Source: Deltaproteobacteria bacterium (GTDB lineage Bacteria > Desulfobacterota_B > Binatia > UBA9968). Taken from it: a stretch of DNA of 43,020 nucleotides. Made by a program: the position numbers and the translations under genes. Positions 7,585-16,588 of the stretch are shown one piece after another (the stretch's first letter is position 1; every line of letters starts with the position of its first letter). The notes below the pieces were generated by a model. That model saw only the letters and a list, made by a program, of their open reading frames with translations. It had not been told where the DNA came from and did no database searches. Where the stretch lies: NCBI GenBank assembly GCA_005879255.1, contig VBKY01000030.1, positions 30,702 to 73,721 on the forward strand, in the 5' to 3' direction.

Positions 7585-7947
7585 ATGCTAGCGCGAAAGC
7601 CTATCCAAGATATCTCAGTGCTCGACGTCACTGGCGATATCGATTTTCGTGAAATGATCCGCATCAAGAACGCCATCGGTTCGCTGATTGAAAAGGAACG
7701 AACGAAGGTTATTCTCAATCTTAAGTCGGTGGACCATATCAATTATTTGAGCATTGGGGTTCTCCTCGAACGGCTGAAGCTTTTGCGGAACTTGAACGGC
7801 GATCTCAAATTGGCAGGCATGAGTCCGTTCCTGCGTGACATTTTTAAAGTTGTCGGCATGGATCGTTTCTTCGAAGATTATACGTCGCTCGAAGACGCTA
7901 TCGAAAGCTTCGACGACGATTGGGAGGGTGACGGGACTAGTCACTGA
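7585..7947 (+). CDS. STAS-domain protein (anti-sigma factor antagonist-like), likely non-phosphorylatable
   Basis: A 120-residue single-domain STAS protein with the expected fold pattern: VLDVTGDIDF, then KVILNLKSVDHINYLSIGVL, then a C-terminal KVVGMDRFFEDYTSLEDAI. In SpoIIAA-type antagonists the loop reads Asp-Ser-Ser-Gly, with a phosphorylated Ser; here residues 53-56 are Asn-Tyr-Leu-Ser, so the usual acceptor position is lost. It lies 46 bases after mraZ and three bases before rsmH, with a GGAG ribosome site, so it is cotranscribed with the dcw genes. No cognate kinase or sigma factor is in the window. It may be a structural partner in the division complex or a stress-coupling factor; function is unknown. 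Confidence 0.85.
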   Translation: MLARKPIQDISVLDVTGDIDFREMIRIKNAIGSLIEKERTKVILNLKSVDHINYLSIGVLLERLKLLRNLNGDLKLAGMSPFLRDIFKVVGMDRFFEDYTSLEDAIESFDDDWEGDGTSH

Positions 7948-7950
7948 GCG

Positions 7951-8877
7951 GTGTCCGCGCATGTCTCCGTGCTGGTCCGGGAGGTGATCGAGTGTCTCAG
8001 GCCCGGACCAGGCAAACGATATTTCGATGGCACAGTGGGCGGCGGGGGGCACGCCGAGCAGATTCTGATCGAGAGTAGTCCAGACGGACAAGTCCTAGCG
8101 GTGGACCGGGACGACACGGCACTGGGGGAGACGCAGAAACGCCTGGGGCGATTCGAAGGACGCGTGATCGCGCGTCAGGCGAGCTTCGCGGACGCGAAAG
8201 ATATTCTCACTGAAATCGGTTGGAATGGTGTTGACGGAGTTATCTTGGATCTAGGTATGTCATCCGATCAAATCGATTCTCCGGAAAGAGGTTTTAGCTT
8301 TCGCGCCGCGGCGAGGCTGGACATGCGGATGGACCGGCGCCAGACCGTCGATGCGCGACAGATCGTGAATTCATTTGCGCTGGAGCAGCTGGAACGAATC
8401 TTTCGCGTTTACGGCGAAGAGCCGCGAGCGCGGCGCATTGCTCAGGCGATCGTCGCCGGGCGAAAACAGCATACATTAGAGACAACCGCACAGCTTGTCC
8501 AGATTATCGAGCGCATAAAAGGCAGGGGTCGGCGCGATCACCATCCGGCGACGCAGGTTTTCCAAGCACTGCGAATCGCTGTGAATCAAGAATTGCAGCA
8601 ACTCGAGCAGTTCTTGGAGAGCGGTTATGAAACGCTTCGGCCGGGCGGGCGGATGGTGATTATTTCGTTCCATTCCCTGGAGGACCGCATCGTCAAGGCG
8701 GCATTTCGCAAATGGAATCGCGCTTGTCTCTGCCCGCCGCGAGCGCTTAGCTGCCGATGCGGCTGGAGCCAGAAAGTGAAGCTGTTGACAAAGAAACCGA
8801 TAATGCCATCGGCGAGTGAAATTCATGCCAACCCGCGCGCCCGCTCGGCGAAAATGCGCGCCGTAGAGAGGATGTAA
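7951..8877 (+). CDS. rsmH: 16S rRNA m4C1402 methyltransferase RsmH (MraW)
   Basis: A 308-residue SAM-dependent enzyme that methylates N4 of C1402 in the 16S rRNA decoding centre. Family motifs are present: HVSVLVREVIECL at the start, FDGTVGGGGHAEQIL (SAM-binding Gly-rich loop), LDLGMSSDQIDSPERGFSF, and RPGGRMVIISFHSLEDRIVK near the C-terminus, followed by a Cys-rich stretch (CLCPPRALSCRCGW). The start is a GTG at 7951, three bases after the STAS gene; no ATG fits the conserved N-terminus. It occupies its usual second position of the dcw order, displaced only by the STAS gene. Confidence 0.96.
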   Translation: MSAHVSVLVREVIECLRPGPGKRYFDGTVGGGGHAEQILIESSPDGQVLAVDRDDTALGETQKRLGRFEGRVIARQASFADAKDILTEIGWNGVDGVILDLGMSSDQIDSPERGFSFRAAARLDMRMDRRQTVDARQIVNSFALEQLERIFRVYGEEPRARRIAQAIVAGRKQHTLETTAQLVQIIERIKGRGRRDHHPATQVFQALRIAVNQELQQLEQFLESGYETLRPGGRMVIISFHSLEDRIVKAAFRKWNRACLCPPRALSCRCGWSQKVKLLTKKPIMPSASEIHANPRARSAKMRAVERM

Positions 8878-8885
8878 ACGCCTCC

Positions 8886-9233
8886 ATGGGTGCGGCGGGC
8901 AGCGCGCGACCGCGCAAGTTAGCTAGAGTTCCGCGGGAAGGATCGGAGCGCATCGCGCAAGCCGCCCGGCGTCGACGGATTTTCGTTCTTGGGCTTTTCG
9001 CGATCGCTTTGATCGGTGTGGCCCTGATGCAGGTGTGGTTGAGGCTTCAGGTAGTCCAAATGGGTTACGTGCTTTCGACGATGAGTAAACTGCATGGCCG
9101 TCTGGAACAGGAAAATCGCGAATTGAAAATAGAGCTAGCTACCATGACGTCACCGGATCGTCTCGGCAAACTCGCGCGCAACCGACTGGGACTGGTGCCG
9201 CCCGAGAAAGGCCAGATCATCGTGTTACCATGA
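8886..9233 (+). CDS. ftsL: Cell division protein FtsL
   Basis: A 115-residue bitopic membrane protein. A basic cytoplasmic tail (residues 1-30) precedes one membrane helix (about 32-52, FVLGLFAIALIGVALMQVWL), then a short periplasmic coiled coil ending LGLVPPEKGQIIVLP. FtsL forms a complex with FtsB and FtsQ and activates FtsWI at the septum. Sequence conservation in this family is weak, so the call relies on topology, length and position between rsmH and ftsI. Its last four bases overlap the ftsI start (ATGA at 9230-9233). Confidence 0.88.
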   Translation: MGAAGSARPRKLARVPREGSERIAQAARRRRIFVLGLFAIALIGVALMQVWLRLQVVQMGYVLSTMSKLHGRLEQENRELKIELATMTSPDRLGKLARNRLGLVPPEKGQIIVLP

Positions 9234-11185
9234 GACGCTCTTTACAGCGAAATCACAGCCGCCTCGGCGTCGCCAAGATATTATTCTTAGCGATGTTCCT
9301 GGCGATCGCCGGGCGCGCGTTTCAACTCCAAGTGCTGCAAGGCGAAAGACTCATGCGACTGGGCGAGCGGCAGCACTTGAAAGAATGGATCGTGTTGCCC
9401 AAACGGGGCGCATTGTTCGACCGCGCCGGTGAACCCTTAGCGTTGAGCATGGAATCGCAGTCGGTGTATGCCCGCCCACACCGCGTTCAAGATCCGGAAC
9501 AGCTCAGTCAGGGCCTGGCGCGGATTCTCAATTTGCGCGCCGCCGACGTTAAACAAAAACTCACCTCAGACAAACCCTTTGTCTGGATAAAGCGGCAAGT
9601 AGCGTCGCCCGAGGCGGAGAAAATTCAAGCGCTTAACCCAACCGGGATCGGCATGTTTTACGAGCCCAATCGTTACTATCCCCAGAATCAGCTAGCCGGG
9701 CAATTGATCGGCTTTGTCGGGCGGGATTCTGAAGGGCTCGAAGGACTCGAACTCAAGTACAACGATTACATCCGCGGTGAAGCGGGCTCTTCGGTTACCG
9801 AGCGCGACGCCCTCGGACGCCGAGTGCTGGTACAAGGCGTTGAAGGACTGCGAATTCCTCCCGGGAGCGACGTCCATCTCACACTCAATACCTCCATACA
9901 ACATATCGCCGAAAAAGAACTGGAGGCGACGGTCCTAAAATATCGCGCCAAGTCGGGGGTGGCGATCGTGATGGAGCCGTTCACCGGCGAAGTCCTGGCG
10001 CTGGCGAATTATCCCGCATTCGATCCTAACAATTATAGCAAACAGTCGGCCGATCAGCGGCGCAACCGCGCGGTCACCGACAGTTTCGAGCCCGGATCTA
10101 CTTTTAAAACCATTCTCGCTGCAGCGGCACTGGAGGAAGGCGTCGTCGGTAAAGAAGATTTGTTCTATTGTGAAATGGGCAAATATCCCTACGCCGGCAA
10201 AGTCATCCACGACACCCACCCGCATGGCTGGTTGTCATTTGCTAAGATATTGCAGGTGTCGAGCAACATCGGCTTTACCAAAGTCGCACAGAAGCTTAAG
10301 AAAGACCGTTATTACAGGTACATCGAGAAATTTGGCTTCGGCCAGGTCACGGGGATCGACGTGCCGGGAGAAGTGCCCGGGCTTTTGCGCAGGGCCGAGA
10401 GCTGGTCGGCGATTGACCTGGCGACACACGCCTTTGGACAGGGCATCTCGGCGACGCCGTTACAAATGGTGACGGCGTATGCCGCGATCGCCAATGGCGG
10501 ATTTCTTATGCGCCCCTACGTCACCCGACGCGTGGTCAGCCCGCAGGGAGAAATCGTGCTCGAAATTCAACCCCATGTAGTTAGGCGCGTGATCTCGGAA
10601 AAGACCGCGAGATCACTGGCGTCCATACTCAAGGATGTAACCAATGAAGGCGGCACCGGCGTAATGGCGAACGTGGACGGATTCGAAGTCGCAGGAAAAA
10701 CCGGCACGGCTCAGAAGGCGGATCCGGTTCACGGCGGCTACGCGGCAAAGAAACGGGTGGCGTCGTTTGTCGGCTTCGTCCCGGCAAACGACCCGCGACT
10801 GGTCGCATTGGTATTGATCGATGAACCTGAGGTGAACGTTTATGGTGGTGTCGTCGCGGCGCCAGCGTTCCGCAATATCGCTCAAGCCGCTCTGCGGCAT
10901 CTTGCAGTAGCGCCGCAACAAGCCGCGCTCATTCCGGCGCTGCCTAGCCAGCCGGAGGCGTTAGTCCGGCGCGTGGCTAAACCCAACAGCGCGGGTACAA
11001 TGGAGACCAACGGAGACACGGCTCCGGACTTCGTCGGCCTGAGTCTGCGGGAGGCTTTGGAAAAAGCGCAGACGCTAAAACTGAAGCTGAGGCTTCAGGG
11101 CAACGGTTACGTGGTGAAACAATCGCCGCAAGCGGGGGGACGCTGGAACGAGGAAAGTGTTTTAGTTCTTAACCTACAGGGTTGA
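9230..11185 (+). CDS. ftsI: Septal peptidoglycan transpeptidase FtsI (PBP3) with C-terminal PASTA domain
   Basis: A 651-residue class B penicillin-binding protein that cross-links septal peptidoglycan. One membrane helix lies at about residues 14-32, the pedestal domain follows, and the transpeptidase domain has all three motifs: STFK at 290-293 (catalytic Ser290), SSN at 344-346 and KTGT at 490-493. A single PASTA domain fills about residues 596-651 (APDFVGLSLREALEKAQ onward). E. coli FtsI lacks PASTA; the extension is common in Gram-positive PBP2x/SpoVD and in deltaproteobacterial-type FtsI. Translation is probably coupled to ftsL by the ATGA overlap. Confidence 0.96.
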   Translation: MRRSLQRNHSRLGVAKILFLAMFLAIAGRAFQLQVLQGERLMRLGERQHLKEWIVLPKRGALFDRAGEPLALSMESQSVYARPHRVQDPEQLSQGLARILNLRAADVKQKLTSDKPFVWIKRQVASPEAEKIQALNPTGIGMFYEPNRYYPQNQLAGQLIGFVGRDSEGLEGLELKYNDYIRGEAGSSVTERDALGRRVLVQGVEGLRIPPGSDVHLTLNTSIQHIAEKELEATVLKYRAKSGVAIVMEPFTGEVLALANYPAFDPNNYSKQSADQRRNRAVTDSFEPGSTFKTILAAAALEEGVVGKEDLFYCEMGKYPYAGKVIHDTHPHGWLSFAKILQVSSNIGFTKVAQKLKKDRYYRYIEKFGFGQVTGIDVPGEVPGLLRRAESWSAIDLATHAFGQGISATPLQMVTAYAAIANGGFLMRPYVTRRVVSPQGEIVLEIQPHVVRRVISEKTARSLASILKDVTNEGGTGVMANVDGFEVAGKTGTAQKADPVHGGYAAKKRVASFVGFVPANDPRLVALVLIDEPEVNVYGGVVAAPAFRNIAQAALRHLAVAPQQAALIPALPSQPEALVRRVAKPNSAGTMETNGDTAPDFVGLSLREALEKAQTLKLKLRLQGNGYVVKQSPQAGGRWNEESVLVLNLQG

Positions 11186-11191
11186 CGGGCG

Positions 11192-12736
11192 ATGCGAATC
11201 AAGGAGTTCCTGACGATCGAGGAGGTGGCAGCGGCTGCAGGAAATCTGGATCAGGAAGTAAACGGGTTGACCTACGATTCACGGAAAGTGAGCGTGGGGG
11301 ATATTTTTTTCGCGGTGCCAGGGGAGAAGGCCGACGGTCATGATTTCATAGCGGAAGCAGTGCGGCGCAACGCTGCGGCTGTGGTCTTTTCCCGGGAGGG
11401 GAATTGGCCGCGGGCGACCGCATCGGTGCGGGTCAAAGATGTCCGTCGCACGATGGGATTGTGGGCGGCGCATTTTTTTAACCAGCCCAGCCGAGGATTG
11501 AAGTTGGTGGGTGTGACCGGCACCAATGGCAAGACGACGCTCACTTATCTAGTCGAGTCAATGCTTCAAGCTGCGGGGATGGAGTCGGGAGTGATCGGTA
11601 CGATCAATTATCGCTATCGCGGGCACGAAGTCCCGTCGCATCAGACGACGCCAGAGTCCCCCGACTTGGAAGAAATGTTGGCGGAGATGGCCCGCGCCGG
11701 AGTCAGATCCGTCGCGATTGAAGTTTCGTCACACGCTCTGGCGCAGCAAAGAGTGCGTGGATTGGATTTCGATGTCGGCGTATTTACCAATATCTCGCGA
11801 GACCATCTCGATTATCATGGCGACATGGATGAATACTTTTCGGCCAAGAGCCGGCTGTTCACTGATTATCTGAAGGTCAGCGCCAAAGCGCAAAAAGCGG
11901 CGGTGATCTACGGCGAAGATCCGCGCGGTCCTGAACTGATCGGAAAAGTCCGGAGCCAGGGCACGGAGGTGTGGAGTTATGGCGAAGGCTCGCAGTGGGA
12001 TGTCCATCCACTAAACGTCAAAAGCGATGTCAACGGCCTCAGCGGTACGATTCAAGCGCGCGAGCGCAAGATCGAGTTTACTTCCTCGCTGATCGGCGCG
12101 GCCAATTTGCAAAATATTCTCGGCGCGGTCGGGGTCGGAGGCGCGCTGGGACTCGGTGATGGCATCGCGGCGCAAGGCATTCGGCAGCTACGGACGGTTC
12201 CTGGAAGGCTCGAAAAGATTGACAACCGTCTCGGCATCTCGGTCCTGGTCGACTATGCCCATACGCCTGACGCGCTCGAAAAAGTACTCGGCGCGGTACG
12301 CCCGTTGACGCGCGGTAAGCTCATCACCGTCTTTGGTTGCGGTGGCGACCGCGATCGCGGCAAGCGGCCTTTGATGGGCGAGATCACCGGCCGGCTGAGC
12401 GACCTCGTGGTGATCACATCCGATAATCCGCGCACCGAGGACCCGCTGGTAATTGTCGATGAGGTGGAGGCTGGCGTCGCCAGGACCGGGCTAAAAAAGT
12501 TTCGGGTTTCGGATCTCGGGTCTCGAGTCGGCGAAAGCGAAGCTGAGCGCGGCTACGTTGTGGAAGCCGATCGCCGAAAAGCGATTGGCATCGCGCTCAG
12601 GGCGGCGCGTCATGGTGATTTGGTTCTGATCGCCGGCAAAGGCCACGAGGATTATCAAATCTTGGGGACGACGAAGATTCATTTCGACGATCGGGAGGTG
12701 GCTCGCGACGAGTTGGAACGCCGAGCCAGCGAGTAA
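11192..12736 (+). CDS. murE: UDP-MurNAc-L-Ala-D-Glu:meso-diaminopimelate ligase MurE
   Basis: A 514-residue ATP-dependent ligase that adds the third stem-peptide residue. The ATP loop GTNGKTT is at 110-116, and DNPR at 411-414 is the motif that selects meso-diaminopimelate rather than lysine, so the cell wall is of the DAP type. KGHEDYQ at 483-489 is also conserved. Residues about 437-446 (KFRVSDLGSR region) look like an extra loop, encoded by four drifting copies of a 7-base word at 12500-12527; they lie between conserved blocks and do not break the frame. Start ATG at 11192, six bases after ftsI. Confidence 0.96.
   Translation: MRIKEFLTIEEVAAAAGNLDQEVNGLTYDSRKVSVGDIFFAVPGEKADGHDFIAEAVRRNAAAVVFSREGNWPRATASVRVKDVRRTMGLWAAHFFNQPSRGLKLVGVTGTNGKTTLTYLVESMLQAAGMESGVIGTINYRYRGHEVPSHQTTPESPDLEEMLAEMARAGVRSVAIEVSSHALAQQRVRGLDFDVGVFTNISRDHLDYHGDMDEYFSAKSRLFTDYLKVSAKAQKAAVIYGEDPRGPELIGKVRSQGTEVWSYGEGSQWDVHPLNVKSDVNGLSGTIQARERKIEFTSSLIGAANLQNILGAVGVGGALGLGDGIAAQGIRQLRTVPGRLEKIDNRLGISVLVDYAHTPDALEKVLGAVRPLTRGKLITVFGCGGDRDRGKRPLMGEITGRLSDLVVITSDNPRTEDPLVIVDEVEAGVARTGLKKFRVSDLGSRVGESEAERGYVVEADRRKAIGIALRAARHGDLVLIAGKGHEDYQILGTTKIHFDDREVARDELERRASE
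12500..12527 (+). repeat. In-frame run of four heptamers inside murE
   Basis: Four adjacent 7-base words, TTTCGGG, TTTCGGA, TCTCGGG and TCTCGAG, fill 28 bases of murE. They encode part of a loop (FRVSDLGSR) between the DNPR motif and the C-terminal conserved block. The word resembles that of the right arm of the intergenic element at 29419-29571. There is no reverse-complement arm here. Confidence 0.65.
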
Positions 12737-12747
12737 GCCGACGGGAA

Positions 12748-14151
12748 ATGGCGTGGAACAAAGCAGAAATTGTCGCAGCGACCGGCGGCAAGATCGCGCG
12801 AGATAGCGGCATAATGCGATTCGGTGAAATTGTGACCGATTCGACGAGGATCAAAAAAGGTTCGGTTTTCGTTGCCTTAAAGGGCGAGCGGCATGACGGC
12901 CATCGATTTGTCGCGGACGCGGTGCGCCGTGGCGCCGCCTGCGTGATCGTTCATCGCCCATTACACGGGAAAATTCTCGACAAGGCGACGACCGTTAGAG
13001 TGCCCGACACGCTGCGGGCGTTGGGCGATCTTGCTTATTATCGCCGCCAACAGTTTGCCCCTATTGTACTGGCGATTACCGGCTCCAACGGCAAAACCAC
13101 GACGAAAGAAATGATTGCGGCGATACTCGAAGAAGCTTGGCTCGACGGCGAGTCCTTACGCGGCAAGGTGCTAAAGACCGAAGGTAATTTCAACAATCTC
13201 GTCGGTCTGCCGTTGACCCTCCTCAGATTGCGCAGACGACACAAGGTCGCCGTCGTCGAACTCGGCACCAATCATCCTGGAGAAATTCAGCGCCTTGCCG
13301 AAATCGCCGACCCGGACTCGGGAATCATTACCTCGGTTGCGGCTGCGCATCTTGAAGGACTGAACAGCTTGGCCGGCGTTGCCCGAGAAAAAGGGGCGCT
13401 TTTCCAGAACATTCGCCCTGGCGGCACGATTGCGGTGAATCTGGATGATCCGTGGGTGAGAAAGCTTGCGGCTAGGTTCAAGGGTAAAAAAATCACCTAC
13501 GGCAAGCTCGGACAGGTGCGCGCGCATTCCTGGCGCATGCGTGGGACAACCGGGATGCAATTCGTTCTGCATGCCGGTTTGCGGCGCTGTAACATAGAGC
13601 TCAACTATCTCGGCCAACACAACGTTAGCAACGCGCTTGGCGCAGTGGCCCTAGCTCTCGGCGCCGGAGTCAAGTTGCCGGCGATTCGCCGCGGCCTGGA
13701 AAGGGTCCAGCCTTTCTCCATGCGCATGCAAATCGAAGAGTCTAAAGGTATCGGCATTATCAACGACACCTACAATGCCAATCCGGCCTCGATGCAAGCG
13801 GCGCTACAAACCCTGGCGGAAATCGATTGTCGTGGCAACAGAATCGCCGTTCTCGGAGACATGTTCGAGCTCGGCAAACAAAGCGCAAGAGAACATCGCC
13901 AGCTTGGCAAATTCGCGGCGCGCGTAAAGATCGACGCGCTGTATCTGCTCGGGAATCAAGCAACCGAGGTTCGTAAAGGCGCGCTGCACGACGGCCTGAG
14001 ACCGGAGCAAATCTTTATCGGTAAAGATCACGCCGATCTCGTTCGCAGGCTCCGTGAGCGAGTGAAGAAGGGCGATTGGCTGCTATTAAAAGGGTCGCGC
14101 GGCATGAGGATGGAAACCATTCTCGGTGAGCTCAGAAGCGGAAAGGCATAG
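12748..14151 (+). CDS. murF: UDP-MurNAc-tripeptide:D-Ala-D-Ala ligase MurF
   Basis: A 467-residue Mur ligase that adds D-alanyl-D-alanine to the UDP-MurNAc tripeptide. The N-terminal domain reads [26 protein letters not shown], typical of MurF; the ATP loop is GSNGKTTTK at 112-120; the central domain has [13 protein letters not shown] and the C-terminal domain has [14 protein letters not shown] and VLGDMFELG. All are diagnostic of MurF over MurC, MurD or MurE. It follows murE by 11 bases. Its dipeptide substrate would come from ddl at 24913-26007, which is not in the operon. Confidence 0.96.
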   Translation: MAWNKAEIVAATGGKIARDSGIMRFGEIVTDSTRIKKGSVFVALKGERHDGHRFVADAVRRGAACVIVHRPLHGKILDKATTVRVPDTLRALGDLAYYRRQQFAPIVLAITGSNGKTTTKEMIAAILEEAWLDGESLRGKVLKTEGNFNNLVGLPLTLLRLRRRHKVAVVELGTNHPGEIQRLAEIADPDSGIITSVAAAHLEGLNSLAGVAREKGALFQNIRPGGTIAVNLDDPWVRKLAARFKGKKITYGKLGQVRAHSWRMRGTTGMQFVLHAGLRRCNIELNYLGQHNVSNALGAVALALGAGVKLPAIRRGLERVQPFSMRMQIEESKGIGIINDTYNANPASMQAALQTLAEIDCRGNRIAVLGDMFELGKQSAREHRQLGKFAARVKIDALYLLGNQATEVRKGALHDGLRPEQIFIGKDHADLVRRLRERVKKGDWLLLKGSRGMRMETILGELRSGKA

Positions 14152-14161
14152 GAGATTGGAA

Positions 14162-15238
14162 TTGCTTTACTACCTGCTGTTTCCGCTAGCGACCTCGTAC
14201 TCAGGCTTCAATGTCTTTCGCTACATCACGTTTCGCGCCGCGATGGCGGCATTGCTGGCCCTCCTTATCTCTTTTCTCCTCGGGCCGTGGTTGATTCGAA
14301 CTTTGACCGAGAAGCAGATTGGCCAGCAAATTCGCGACGACGGACCGGCGCACCACGCGGTCAAGGCGGGGACGCCGACCATGGGCGGCGCATTGATTAT
14401 TCTGGCGCTGTTGTTTTCAACGCTGATGATGGCTGACATCGCCAATCGTTATGTTTTGCTCGCGCTCATCGCCACTTTGGGCACCGGCGTGGTCGGATTT
14501 GTCGATGATTACTTGAAATTGACCCGTAAAAACAGCAAAGGGCTTTCGCCGCAGGCAAAACTGCTCGGCCAGCTCGCCGTCGCCTTCATCGTTGCCGTTG
14601 CCCTCTACTACCAGCCCAGGTTTAGCACCGAGATTGCTTTTCCGTTTATTAAAACTTTCCGTTTAGACCTCGGCGTCCTTTATATCCCTTTTGCGATGAT
14701 GGTCATCGTTTTTACTTCCAATGCCGTCAATCTGACTGACGGTCTCGATGGTCTTGCCATCGGTCCCGTGATGATTGCCGCCGGCACGTACGCCGTTATC
14801 GCGTACGTCACCGGTCACTTGAAGCTGGCGGAGTATCTGCAGATTCCCTATGTCGCCGGCGTCGGCGAGTTGAGCGTCTTTTGCGCCGCGGTGGTGGCCG
14901 CGGGTTTGGGCTTTCTCTGGTACAACGCCTATCCCGCGGAGATGTTCATGGGCGACGTTGGTTCGCTCGCCCTAGGCGCGGCTCTCGGCGTCGTCGCGGT
15001 GATGACCAAGAACGAGATTCTGCTGATCATTGTCGGCGGCGTGTTCGTCATCGAATCGCTGTCGGTCATTTTTCAGGTGGTTTCATACAAGATCAGGCGC
15101 AAGCGCGTTTTCCTGATGGCGCCGATCCATCATCATTACGAGCTCAAAGGCTGGAAAGAGCCGCAAATCATCGTGCGTTTTTGGATCGTTTCCTTTATTT
15201 GCGCCGTGATCGGCTTGAGTACCTTGAAACTCCGATGA
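14162..15238 (+). CDS. mraY: Phospho-MurNAc-pentapeptide transferase MraY
   Basis: A 358-residue polytopic membrane enzyme that makes lipid I. Conserved features are the N-terminal [15 protein letters not shown], the undecaprenyl-phosphate/Mg site FVDDYLKL, the cytosolic loop [24 protein letters not shown] and the HHHYELKGW segment near the C-terminus. I choose the TTG at 14162 as start: AGGAG at 14150-14154 lies seven bases upstream, and the resulting MLYYLLFPL aligns with the short N-terminus of MraY. A GTG at 14126 would add 12 polar residues and overlap murF. Confidence 0.94.
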   Translation: MLYYLLFPLATSYSGFNVFRYITFRAAMAALLALLISFLLGPWLIRTLTEKQIGQQIRDDGPAHHAVKAGTPTMGGALIILALLFSTLMMADIANRYVLLALIATLGTGVVGFVDDYLKLTRKNSKGLSPQAKLLGQLAVAFIVAVALYYQPRFSTEIAFPFIKTFRLDLGVLYIPFAMMVIVFTSNAVNLTDGLDGLAIGPVMIAAGTYAVIAYVTGHLKLAEYLQIPYVAGVGELSVFCAAVVAAGLGFLWYNAYPAEMFMGDVGSLALGAALGVVAVMTKNEILLIIVGGVFVIESLSVIFQVVSYKIRRKRVFLMAPIHHHYELKGWKEPQIIVRFWIVSFICAVIGLSTLKLR

Positions 15239-15253
15239 CAATGGCGATGATCG

Positions 15254-16588
15254 ATGGAGCTCAAAGGCAAAAAGGTTCTGGTCATTGGGCTTGCGCGCAC
15301 CGGCAGCGAATGTGCGCGTTTTCTCTCGCAACACGGAGCCAGTGTGGTGGTTAGCGACCTGCGCCAGGAAGACGAACTCAAGCAAGCCAAGGAAACTCTC
15401 GCCGGGCTGCCGGTCGATTATCATTTGGGCGGCGAAGAGGTTGGTTGGCTCGCCGGGGTCGATTGCGTCATTCCGAGTCCGGGAGTGGCGCAGGAAAATC
15501 GTTTGTTACGGCAAGCCGTAGCGCAGCGGATTCCGGTTTTCAGCGAAGTCGAACTGGCGCATCGATTTTTCCGCGCACCTTTGGTTGCGATTACCGGGAC
15601 CAACGGCAAGAGCACTACGACAACCTTGGTCGGTGAAATGATCAAGGCCAGTGGCCGAAAGGTTTTTATCGGCGGTAATCTAGGCGTGCCTTTGATCGCC
15701 GCTGTGTCGGACGACTGGGACTGGGGAGTTGTCGAGATCAGCAGTTTCCAATTGGAGTGGATCGAGAAGTTTCGGCCGCGAATGGCCGCCTTGCTCAATA
15801 TCAGCGAAGACCATTTAGACCGCTATGCGACGTTTGCCGATTACTGCCATGCTAAGGAGCGAATCTTCGAAGCTCAAACCAGCGACGACTTCGCGATTCT
15901 CAACCGTGACGACCCGCGTGTCTGGGAAATGCGCGAACGCATCAAGGCGCGGATCGTCTCCTTCGGCTTCTCTGAAGTGAGGGACGGGGTTTTCGCCACC
16001 GCCAATGCAATTATTTGGCGCTTTGACGCGCAGGAAGAGCGCTTTTCTCTCGCTGACGTCAAACTTCACGGCGTGCACAACGTGGAAAACATGATGGCCG
16101 CTGCCGCCATGGCAAAATGCGTTGGGATTTCGCGCGCGGTGATTCAAGAGATTCTGGACAGCTTCCCCGGGCTCGAGCACCGTCTCGAGTTTGTCCGGCA
16201 GCGAAACGGCGTGCGCTATTACAATGACTCCAAGGGAACCAATGTCGGCGCCGTCGTGAAATCGCTGGCCAGTTTTAGCGATCCGGTGATCTTGCTCGCA
16301 GGCGGCGTTGATAAGGGCGGCGATTATGCTCCCCTCGCGGATGACATCAAGAAAAACGTGCGCCGCTTGGTGTTGTTCGGCGCAGCGAAGGAGATCATTG
16401 CGCGCAGCGTGGGACAGTTTACCGAGACCGTCATCGTCGACGATCTTCATGCGGCGGTCGGCGATGCCGCGGCGCACGCGCGCGCCGGCGATGTGGTGCT
16501 GCTTTCGCCGGCTTGTTCCAGTTTCGACCAGTTTCGCAACTACGCGGAACGAGGAAAAATTTTTAAGCGCCTGGTGCAAGCATTATGA
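15254..16588 (+). CDS. murD: UDP-MurNAc-L-Ala:D-glutamate ligase MurD
   Basis: A 444-residue ligase adding D-glutamate to UDP-MurNAc-L-alanine. It has the N-terminal nucleotide-fold start KVLVIGLARTGSECARFL, the ATP loop GTNGKST at 115-121, and NDSKGTNVGAVVKSL with LLAGGVDKGGDY in the C-terminal half, all typical of MurD. It begins 15 bases after mraY and its stop overlaps the start of ftsW (ATGAGA, 16585-16588), which suggests coupled translation. Confidence 0.95.
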   Translation: MELKGKKVLVIGLARTGSECARFLSQHGASVVVSDLRQEDELKQAKETLAGLPVDYHLGGEEVGWLAGVDCVIPSPGVAQENRLLRQAVAQRIPVFSEVELAHRFFRAPLVAITGTNGKSTTTTLVGEMIKASGRKVFIGGNLGVPLIAAVSDDWDWGVVEISSFQLEWIEKFRPRMAALLNISEDHLDRYATFADYCHAKERIFEAQTSDDFAILNRDDPRVWEMRERIKARIVSFGFSEVRDGVFATANAIIWRFDAQEERFSLADVKLHGVHNVENMMAAAAMAKCVGISRAVIQEILDSFPGLEHRLEFVRQRNGVRYYNDSKGTNVGAVVKSLASFSDPVILLAGGVDKGGDYAPLADDIKKNVRRLVLFGAAKEIIARSVGQFTETVIVDDLHAAVGDAAAHARAGDVVLLSPACSSFDQFRNYAERGKIFKRLVQAL

